From the NCBI GenBank assembly GCA_034509735.1, contig JACGWO010000002.1:51767115-51831114 (forward strand): a stretch of 64,000 bases of DNA, given 5' to 3'. This document shows positions 55,509 through 64,000 of this stretch, piece by piece (the stretch's first letter is position 1; the number at the start of each line of letters is the position of its first letter). This DNA is from Sesamum alatum (lineage: Eukaryota; Streptophyta; Magnoliopsida; Lamiales; Pedaliaceae). A model generated the notes under the pieces. The model worked only from the letters and a program-made list of their open reading frames with translations, was not told the DNA's origin and did not search any database. Position numbers and translations under genes: made by a program.

Positions 55509-58159
55509 TTATATATCCCATCTCTTCTTCACATGGAACATCAAAGCTGATGATTTTATGTCGTCTTGAGGAATTTGGAGCATCAATTGCACTTTCATCT
55601 TCATTGGGGCTGTCTTTGCTTTGCCTTCTTCATCTCCGACCTAAATCAATTTCGTTTTATACATCAATAGTTGCTTCCTAAATTATACTAAAGTCAAATT
55701 CATCACGTCACCGGTCGCCATCTAGAGATAAATGACAATTGCAACAAAAATTATGAAACTAACCCATAGGGATGCCCAACCGAGTCGCACTTGAGAATCA
55801 TAACCGGCTTTCAACTTATAGTCCTTAGCAACCGTGTGTTTGTAGACGGCACTCCAATTGTTTGAATCAAAGTTATAGAAGTAACTGTCCACAAACGCCA
55901 AACATATCATAATCATTGCATTACCAGTCTTTCAAAGCACAATGGTATCTTAGAACCTCATTTTGGGGGTGGGGGGAAGGGAGAGATAGAGAGAGTGCAC
56001 CTCAACTTGTCGGAAGGATTGAATCTTCGCTTAAATGCACATGAGAAGGCATTTGAAGGCAGAGAAATGCTGGGAATGAACGTCAGTTGCTCATCCTACA
56101 AGTGAAAATTCCACAAATAAATTCCCAGAGGAAATCAGTTGTTTGTTATGACAGCATGGTCTGGAATGAACAGTTTTGAGGGATGAAAATTCAAGGGCTG
56201 AAAATCAGGATATCTCTTAAACTGGCTATTTTAATAGTCTGGACAAAATCATGAAAGTTTCTCAGTGACAGTTGCACAGACAGAAATACAAAATATTAAA
56301 TTAAAACAAAAAAGCACTCTGTGAAAGAATGTCAAGAAGAAACTACCTTGAATGCATATCTTAAATCCAATTTTTCCTCATTGTATCGAGCAGTGCATAC
56401 TCCGTTCAGAATATGAGTTCTAAGAATCCCACTCATTGATAAAGTTCTCTTATGTTCCTCTTCTTCCTCCTCTTTCTCCTCCAATGAAACTTCGCCAAGT
56501 GGAAATTTAAAAGTTGCTCTTGGCTGCAACACCAAAAAATCAAATATTCATAAAAAATGTTGAAGGAATCCCACACTAAAGTTTTTAAATTAATACCAGT
56601 TTCTAAATTAAGAAGAGCAGGCCAGGGAACTTTTAACTCCTCCAGTGGCAACTAAGCATATATTTCATATTTCTAGAGGTTCAAAATATGATTCCTGCAA
56701 TCTGCTCAATATTTCAAATAATGAAAATTTTGGAGAATTTCCAAGCTGAGAGATCCTGACCATGCCAATGGATGGTACAGCTGATGACAATTCAAATTTG
56801 TAGGCTGGCCCCGCAAGATCTGCAACCATTGCGACCTCTCCTTGTTGAGCCTACAAGTTATACAAGCAGTGTAAGGAAACAAGTATCAATCAAATAATCA
56901 CTTTTCCTATTTTATTTGAATTATTGAAGCAATTATGAACATAAATTTTTTTCGTAGAGAACCACGATCTTCTTTCTCTCACTGAACATCACCATATTCC
57001 CTTCTTTTTGGTAAAGCTTATAGAAGTTCTCTATGGAGTTTCATCTATGCCAAACAGTTAAATAATTGAAGCTCCTGTACACATTGATCTCCTGCCCGTT
57101 TGTTAAGTGCAATATAATTTCTAGGCCTGTCTTATACTTAAACAAGTATTCGTAGAACATTTCTCTTGCCCAACGGAGACCGAGATCAGCTTGAGGAATT
57201 GAATGTAAGTGATATGTTCATGTATTTCTCAACACTAATCAACCTGTTATTTTCTGCATCTAATTCAACCGAAGGAGCCTTAATAGTGGCCTCAAAACCT
57301 TCTCTCACAAAAGTTCTTAGAATAACTTCATTCTATATCACTACCTTCTTGGAAGATTGCTCATCAACACGACGAAAAAAGAGTGCCTCTTGCACGGAAC
57401 AAAGTTCGACTTTTCCTTCAACTACTAGATTATAGTCCTTGCTTTTCACAAATAGCCAGCCATTATAACAAAACTAACTCCAGAAACCACACAGTAAAAT
57501 CAATTTATTCCACTAAGAGAGCTTGAATGCAAATGAATTTGATAATGAACTGAGTTTGTGTTCAGCCGTACAAAAGAACTCATAACTCATATATATAAAA
57601 CCAGAAACGCGTCCCGAAAGAAATTTCTCCTTACAAAACTGTTATAATCTACATATACACATACATAACTTGAAAAATCTTCTATTACCAAAACCCGATT
57701 CTCTAGTCACCTCAAAATTGTCCAAGAGAAATGAAAAGGAAAAAAAAATAAAAAATAGGAAGAAGGTCAACGCATAGAATTTGAAATTGAAGCAGCATTT
57801 TTAAACAATACCTTGACTTGATGGGCGGCTTTGAACTGGAATCCTGGCATGATTTCAAACGAAGTCTTGAGCAGAGCATCGGTTTCCTCGACATCATAGT
57901 GCAAGGAAAAGAATTTCGAAGTGAAGGTAACTTGGGGCTCTGACACTTCCCCCTTGCTGTTGTTATGAAACGAGAGCTTCAATTTTGCTAAATTGTCCAA
58001 CAATTTGCAGGAAACCTTGTGAAGGAAGACGTAGCTCTCGCTGTCGTACTCCGATGTCACCCGGAGCTTCGGCCGACCCACTTGGAAGAACCCGCCGAAT
58101 CCACCGCCGTTTGCGTCAGCGGCGGCGACCGGTTGGAGTTCGGATTTTGCTTCCGTCAT
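55509..58159 (-). CDS. OEP37: Chloroplast outer envelope pore protein 37
   Basis: Six minus-strand exons: 57812-58159, 56761-56850, 56347-56523, 56001-56095, 55764-55884 and 55509-55640, giving 320 residues. The sequence follows OEP37 throughout: RPKLRVTSEYDSESYVFLHK, AQQGEVAMVADLAGP, PRATFKFPLGEVSLEEK, an acidic stretch of six Glu (about residues 162-171), FIPSISLPSNAFSCAFKRRF, YNFDSNNWSAVYKH, and the end MFHVKKRWDI. OEP37 is a beta-barrel cation-selective pore of the chloroplast outer membrane. It has no cleavable transit peptide, and none is seen. Intron 1 (56851-57811) is 961 bases and contains a coding-like remnant on the same strand, reported separately. Confidence 0.94.
57182..57440 (-). 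pseudogene. Unidentified coding-like remnant inside OEP37 intron 1
   Basis: The minus strand reads for about 85 codons like a protein (DYNLVVEGKVELCSVQEALF...FRRVDEQSSKK...TFVREGFEATIKAPSVELDA), interrupted by one TAG after KKVVI. The composition (Glu, Val, Lys rich, few low-complexity runs) differs from the surrounding intron. I do not recognise the family. It is not part of OEP37, since exons 1 and 2 join in phase without it. Confidence 0.4.
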
Positions 58160-58398
58160 ATTTGTAGCTTGCTTGTTTTGCTTTTTACGTTAATTTTTTG
58201 AAATATAATGAGAAAATAACATGTGGGGTATGAGATTTTGGGGCGGGGATTCAGAGGAGAAATTATTAAACCTCGGAAAATTTGTCGTCGATAATTTGAA
58301 TTAGGGTCAGATCTTAATCTTATTTGTCATTATTGTATATGTGCAGTAGATGCCAATTACGGCCAGTTGAAATTAAGTTTAATTATAAATTGCTATAA
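58160..58398. other. OEP37 upstream region
   Basis: Promoter and 5' UTR of the minus-strand OEP37 gene. No clear TATA box. Ends at the target duplication of the adjacent palindrome. Confidence 0.4.
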
Positions 58399-58407
58399 TA
58401 AATAAAA

Positions 58408-59430
58408 GGGTTAAAAACACTTTGCATCATTGAATTATCCATGTAGTCGCATTTAGATTCATAAAGTATGAACGATAACAAAAAAGTCCCTCATGATATG
58501 GATTAATTTTTTAATGACGAAAATATCCTTATTGTTTCCACACCTAAAATATATTTATTTCAATCATTCCCCTAAAACATAATTTGAATTATTATAAAAA
58601 TTATATTTAACATAAATACTATCCAAATTTTATTATTTTTATAATTAGTATAGAATTTATATAAACTTTATAAATTTACAGTCCTTATATTTTTTTTTAA
58701 AATAGTTGTTTAAAAATTTACATAATTTTTTCTTGTATTGTTATATATATTGAACTTCTTTCAAAAAATAAAATTATTAATACAATTTTAAAATATTACA
58801 TCGAAAATAATGCACTATAAAATATGCAAGTCTGTAATATAATTAATTTATAATATTCTATAATATTTTCAGTAATGATATGATATAATTTAATTATGTG
58901 TACATATACCTGAATAAAATTTATGAGTTATATAACATACTTTTTTATATGTACGCATAATTAAATTATGTCATATCATTACTCAAAATATTATAGAATA
59001 TTATAGATTAATTATATTATAGATTTGCATATTTTATAGTGCATTATGTTCGATGTAATATTTTAAAATTGTATCAATAATTTTATTTTTTAAAAAAAAG
59101 TTCAACATATGTATAACAATACAAGAAAAAATTATGTAAATTTTATTTAAAAAATATAAGGACTGAAATTTATAGAGTTAGATTCTATATTAATTATAAA
59201 AATAATAAATTTTGGATAGTATTTATGTTAAATATAATTTTTATAATAATTCAAATTATGTTTTAGGGGAATGATTAAAATAAACATGTTTTAGGGGTAG
59301 AAACAATAAACACATTTTTATCATAAAAAAATTAATCTATGTCATGAGGGGCCTTTTTGTTACCTTTCATACTTTAGGGACCTAAATGCGACTACATGCA
59401 TAGTTCAGGGATGCAAAGTGTATTTAACCC
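58408..59430. mobile_element. Mutator-like foldback element, near-complete 1-kb palindrome
   Basis: The left end GGGTTAAAAACACTTTGCAT and the reverse complement of the right end GGGTTAAATACACTTTGCAT open arms of about 490-500 bases each. The arms can be followed to a loop of roughly 30 bases near 58912-58942. The element is flanked by a perfect 9-bp duplication TAAATAAAA (58399-58407 and 59431-59439), the length made by Mutator-like transposases. There is no coding frame. The arms are diverged by scattered substitutions, so it is not very recent. Confidence 0.85.
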
Positions 59431-59439
59431 TAAATAAAA

Positions 59440-60244
59440 AATTATATGGGGTCGTACTAATAATTAAATATTACTTTGATACTCCTATTTTTAGTAATTA
59501 CAAAAACACTCCTAGGTATTTTTCATTGATTTTTTTTCGATGATATTATCATTCTCCGGGATTAATTTTTATGATCTACAATCCATATATAAACTTGTCT
59601 TAAATTAGCCTCTTTTTGTTGGGTTTGTTGTCTTTCACACGTTGATGTGTGGACCGTAGATTATAAATAATATTTGTAATTAGTTTGATTGTATTTTTTC
59701 AATAAATTAATTTTAAAATTCATTATTGCTAATTATAATACTTAATGAATAAATATAATCAGTTAAGAATATAATTATAATTATTAAATTCTTAATGATA
59801 ATTTTAAAATTGTAATTATAATTATTGTATTTTTAAAATGAAGGGTGATTAATTTTAGCAAATTAAATTATTGTATATTTTTATATATAAATTTATATTT
59901 ATTAAGAAATATAATTAATTAAATTTATAATTTAATTATTAATAATAAATTTTAAATTATCAATTTAAAAAAAATTAAGAAAAAAAGTTGAACTGGCTTT
60001 TGAAGTCGAACTTACAAAATTCGACTTCGAAAGTCGAATTTTGGTTCGACCTTATATTAAAATGAAAAAAATTAAAATTACAAAATCAAACTCATAGAGT
60101 TGGACTTGCACTATTAATATTATTTCTTTTGTTTAAATATTAATGGTGTTAATTTTTTATTATTTTATATTAAAATAATATATAAGCCCGCAAACAATGA
60201 AAAAATTTCAATCAAAACAATATTTAAATAACACAATAAGCCAT
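59440..60244. other. AT-rich spacer
   Basis: Very AT-rich. It contains a near-perfect short palindrome, caaaattcgacttcgaaagt + cgaattttg, at 60015-60043 within a zone of repeated 'gtcgaa' phrases (59990-60055). No gene seen until the GRF remnant. Confidence 0.45.
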
Positions 60245-60580
60245 GAAACAACAAAACAGTAAATCAAATTAGTTTTCCGTTGTTGCATCTGTAAAATTTT
60301 ATCCTCCATTTTATGCAACTCCTAAGTAATCTAGGTATGCTAACCCTTGCTCTTACACATTGGGGGTCTTCCCAATCAAAAAAATCATATCCACTTCTTT
60401 TTTTCGAACACCAAAAATACCTTCTACATGGGTTGTCGTCAATCAACGAGGTTATCAAACTCACAAAACCTTCCACAATGGCAAAACACTTTATCCTTTG
60501 CAAAGATGTTTAATTTTTTATTCCTACTAAATGAAGACAAAAGAAAGAAATAAGCTTTTTTAAAAGGAAGAAGAAGAAAT
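60245..60580 (-). pseudogene. GRF-type zinc-finger protein remnant, frameshifted
   Basis: On the minus strand one frame reads VFCHCGRFCEFDNLVD then stops (TGA). A second frame picks up SLIDDNPCRRYFWCSKKRSG followed by YDFFDWEDPQCVRARVSIPRLL. Together these resemble plant GRF zinc fingers (C-x-C-G ... NPGRRFxxC ... FFxWxD) seen in small plant and transposon-associated proteins. The Cys/His ligands are divided between two frames by a shift near 60440-60450, so the copy is broken. No upstream start or complete domain order is preserved. Confidence 0.6.
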
Positions 60581-61733
60581 TGAAGAATGATTTCCCTCTA
60601 AAATTTGTTGTTGGTTGGTACATTTCCCTCCAATTGATGCAGTTTAATATCCATTAAGCAATTAATGAAAATTCTATGTGTCCTGAAATTGAAAAAAAAA
60701 ATAACATATAAGATGTAATGTATGAATTCCCTACAGTATGGGATCATAATTGAAAATAAATCCACTTATTTTACTTGTTTAATTGTCATGACCATATATA
60801 TGTATCGAGTCTTATATAATTAGTACGATTTAATGCCATAAGTAACAGCTGTTCCATATATATAATTTTCCCAAACTCTAGACATATGTATGAAGCACAA
60901 TTAGGTTGTCAACTTGAGTGACTATCTTGGTATATATAAACCTAAAAGTAATTCATGCATCACATGAAAGTGATTTGAACAATTCATGATGACTACGATA
61001 ATCATTTTTTTATTTCATTTCATCAATGAATTTTATGTGTCAATCGTACGTGGAACAAAATATGTATAATTGTAGCCCAAAAAAGGGTCATGAACTAACT
61101 TTATGTTAAATATAATCACTACAACTTTAACATAAAAGGATTCATGAATTCCTGATCCTGATGATATTGTGCCGGTTTTATATATCGAGATATTTACCTC
61201 ACAAACAATGCCAAATTAAAATCAAAAGTTAGGCCAATATATAGAACACAAGTATTTCTTGAACCCAACAAAAGACAATCACGATAAAAATATCTAGATT
61301 TAAAAACGTGTTTGGTCAGTTGACCAACCAGCAAAATGCATGATACGATCCGATGCATGTTGTTGAGGCTTAGTCGGTAAGAATAGACTACTTTTTTATC
61401 ACAAGTTTATCGTCATTTATTGGTATAGATGTTAATGACTGTGTTTGCAAATAATCTATAAGTATTTCTATCAAGCATCAGTTGTTTATAGTCCCTAAAG
61501 TCAGTTGTCCTGAATTATACGGCGGTGATTGGAGTCAAAATTACCTAAATTTTTATAACCAAAAAAGAAAGAGAAAATGAAAAATGTGTGATGCCATAAG
61601 CTAGCAAGGGCAAAAGCATGTATGATAGAATCTTCTTACCACACTGAAAAATGGCCAAATTTGACAGGTAATTTGTGGCCAACCTTTCAGTATAATTGCT
61701 ATATACTACCCAACAATCTGGTTTTCTACTACC
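60581..61733. other. Upstream region of the SWEET gene
   Basis: AT-rich. It contains an inverted pair of W-box-like cores at 61312-61327 and no other recognisable gene or RNA. Confidence 0.45.
61312..61327. promoter_or_regulatory. Palindromic W-box pair upstream of SWEET
   Basis: TTGGTCAGTTGACCAA: two TGAC cores in inverted orientation, one embedded in TTGACC, about 520 bases upstream of the ATG. WRKY factors bind TTGAC[C/T]; binding here is inferred. Confidence 0.4.
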
Positions 61734-61741
61734 TATAAATA
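61734..61741 (+). promoter_or_regulatory. TATA box of the SWEET gene
   Basis: TATAAATA, 113 bases upstream of the ATG at 61847, preceded by CTACC. Confidence 0.7.
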
Positions 61742-61846
61742 AGATGACTATTTCGATCACCAAATTCAAGTTTCTTTAGAATATTGTTCTTCACGTACGT
61801 ATTCAAAGGAACTTCACCCAAACAAAAAAAAAATTAAAGTAAATTA

Positions 61847-63188
61847 ATGGCACTATTAAGTGTTGAACACTTGGCTCTCTTATTTGGCCTTCTGGGTAAG
61901 AAATATAATTTATGTTAATCGTTTTAAATTTTCAGTTCTGAGTATTATAATTATTAATTTTATTTACTTGCAGGCAATCTTGTCTCATTTCTGGTATTTT
62001 TGGCACCAATGTAAGTAATTAAGACCTATATATATATATAATTAATGAAATAATATATATACATATATTAGTATTTTTATACATAAGTGATTTTATTTTG
62101 TGGGGGTATTAATTTATATATATGCAGGCCAACATTTTACACTATCTGGAAGAAGAAATCATCAGATGGGTTTCAGTCGATACCTTATTCCGTGGCGTTC
62201 CTTAGTGCTTCGTTGCTACTATACTATGCTTTTCTTAAGACGAACGCTTATATGATCGTTAGCATCAATGGCATTGGATGTGTCATCGAAACAATTTACC
62301 TCTTAATGTACATCATATATGCACCTAAGAAGGCTAAGGTACCTTGTTATACGTAAGATCATTCAAGTTTAATAATTAGTTAATATATATATATATATAT
62401 ATATATAATAGTACTTATTTCACGTTCCCTTTTTTCTTAATTAGTAAATTAAATTTATGGGGTGTATATATGGTATGGTATTTGCAGGTGTTCACAATAA
62501 AATTGATAGCGATATTCAATGTTGGAGGTATAGGATTGGTGATGTTAGTTTCTTTACTAGCTTACAAAGGTTCGAATAGGGTGTCGATGGTGGGATGGGT
62601 GTGTGCCATCTTCAACCTTGCTGTATTTGCTTCTCCTTTAAGCATCATGGTTAGTTTTTTTCTCTTATATATATATATATAAAAAATAAGATTAATCGTC
62701 TTTAATCTTTCTGTTCTTTCAATATTATAAAAGTATTTATGGATATAATTAATTAACTATATTGCTCTCTCATTCTCTCTCCATCGATATCTGACAGAGA
62801 CAAGTTATACGAACTAAAAGTGTGGAGTTCATGCCATTCACTCTGTCCTTCTTCCTCACCCTATGTGCCACAATGTGGTTCTTCTATGGTTTTTTCGTCA
62901 AAGACTACTACATCGCTGTAAGTTCAAATTAATTGATCATTTGCTGATGATCCTCCTTTCCGAAGACGATGATGAGTTAAAAATTAATTGTATGGATCCT
63001 TGATGCAGTTGCCAAATGTTTTGGGATTTTTGTTTGGAATTGCTCAAATGATCTTGTACTTCATCTACAAGAATGCAAACAAGGACATTAAGTCGACTAA
63101 TCTTGAGCTTGAGACGAGCAAGGATATTGAGAAGAATGTGGACTTCAAGGAGGCTGCAGGGGATATTGAATATATTACCACAAAGTAA
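61847..63188 (+). CDS. SWEET bidirectional sugar transporter
   Basis: Exons 61847-61895, 61974-62010, 62128-62338, 62488-62649, 62798-62917 and 63009-63188 give 252 residues. The six-exon pattern with a tiny exon 2 (37 bases) is typical of plant SWEETs. Seven membrane segments form two MtN3/saliva triple-helix repeats (about 10-95 and 130-215) joined by a linker helix (104-124). The conserved prolines (Pro28/30, Pro48, Pro149, Pro166) and pocket asparagines (Asn76 in SINGIG, Asn196 in LPNVLG) are present, so the transporter looks functional. The first repeat ([20 protein letters not shown]) and the short hydrophilic C-terminal tail resemble clade III (sucrose-preferring, SWEET9-15) members; clade and substrate are inferences. 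The likely site is the plasma membrane. The C-terminal tail is shorter than in many clade III proteins. Confidence 0.93.
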
Positions 63189-64000
63189 ATTGGAAGATGG
63201 ATGGATCCATCGATGCCCCGTCAAATAATCCCTAAGTCATCATAATTATATGGGAGGTTTAGAGACAAAGGGATCTTCCTTTTTCTTATCCGTACTAAAT
63301 AAAGCTTCCTATCTTGTAATTTCATTTCCTAAAACTTTGCAAACCAATCAAATGTTCCAGGGATGGTCATCTTGCATCCCTCCTAATTAAAGGAATTTGG
63401 TACCAATTACGCCTAATTCATGACATACTAAAGAATCAGACTAAAAAAAAATCCCTTCTATTGTCACAAGGTTAATTAATTTTAGCCCGCTTACACGAGC
63501 GATCAATTTAATTTATAACTACAAGATTCTGCAAAGAAATACTATGTATATTATTTGCATAAATAGGGGCAAATAATTAGTAAATTCATCCCTAAAATGA
63601 TCAAAATGCTCTTGAGATATTAAATGATTATCACGCCTCAATTCGAATATGACTCAGTAATACCGAAGATAAATATATTATACTCATACAAAGTGCAAAA
63701 CATACAAAATAAAATCTAAAAAATATATATCTTCAATCCGTGGACCTAAAATAACATGTTACACATACATACAGATACAATCTAATATGTATGTTTGTGT
63801 GTGTTGGGTGCGTGAGGAAAAAAAAAATAAATAAAAAACTAATATGCAGGTATATGAAAGCTTATTACATGTTATTATACACACATGTTGTGTAGCTTAA
63901 ACTCTTGCGCTTTATTTGTGCCTTTTTTTTCCATGAACATTTGTGTTTAGATTATAAGATTACTCTTCCTAGCTATTATCGTTTTCACCAGACTCTAGAT
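63189..64000. other. 3' flank of the SWEET gene
   Basis: Probable 3' UTR to about 63330, with a polyadenylation-like 'aataaag' at 63298, then AT-rich spacer to the window end. No gene recognised. Confidence 0.45.

Noticed and set aside
62371..62408. Repeated TA and AT tracts as possible mobile-element boundaries
   Set aside because: Simple (TA)n runs occur throughout the window and carry no inverted termini here.

Overview
The window is nuclear DNA of a flowering plant, almost certainly a eudicot. It has short exons with GT...AG introns, AT-rich spacers full of (TA)n runs and small DNA transposons, and plant-only gene families (SWEET transporter, OEP37, a WD40-fused inositol phosphatase, exon-conserved polygalacturonases). 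No prokaryotic gene organisation, CRISPR array, rRNA or tRNA gene was seen. The species cannot be fixed from sequence alone. I assembled every gene model by hand from splice sites and reading phase; each complete model closes in frame from ATG to stop.

Layout, left to right. (1) 1-2464 (+): 3' part of the acetolactate synthase regulatory subunit gene. (2) 3426-5492 (+): nuclear gene for the C-terminal half only of mitochondrial ribosomal protein L2, a known product of mitochondrial gene fission and transfer. (3) 6111-7768 and 8277-12839 (both -): a tandem pair of NADPH-dependent alkenal double-bond reductases with matching five-exon structures. (4) 12840-22612: a long gene-free stretch carrying a 1.27-kb hAT-like element built of GAGCTC/CTCGAG motifs. 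(5) 22613-24104, 28316-30295 and 34492-36188 (all +): three tandem secreted polygalacturonases (GH28), each with four exons, separated by spacers holding CACTA-like and foldback elements. (6) 36627-42719 (-): a 12-exon FRA3-type inositol polyphosphate 5-phosphatase with N-terminal WD40 repeats. (7) 45157-47282 (-): a thiol/halide methyltransferase (HOL family). (8) 48227-50774 (+), head-to-head with it: ESCRT-III subunit VPS20/CHMP6. (9) 51826-54563 (-): a plastid-type plant protein with a DprA/LOG-like Rossmann signature. (10) 55509-58159 (-): chloroplast outer-envelope pore protein OEP37. (11) 58408-59430: a near-complete 1-kb palindrome with a perfect 9-bp target duplication (Mutator-like), followed by a broken GRF zinc-finger gene. 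(12) 61847-63188 (+): a SWEET sugar transporter.

The genes do not form one pathway. Apart from the two tandem families (alkenal reductases and polygalacturonases) they are ordinary single-gene neighbours. I found no clearly undescribed multi-gene system. The most informative observations are the split rpl2, the 58.4-59.4-kb palindrome, the coding-like fossil inside OEP37 intron 1, and the dense set of non-autonomous inverted-repeat transposons.
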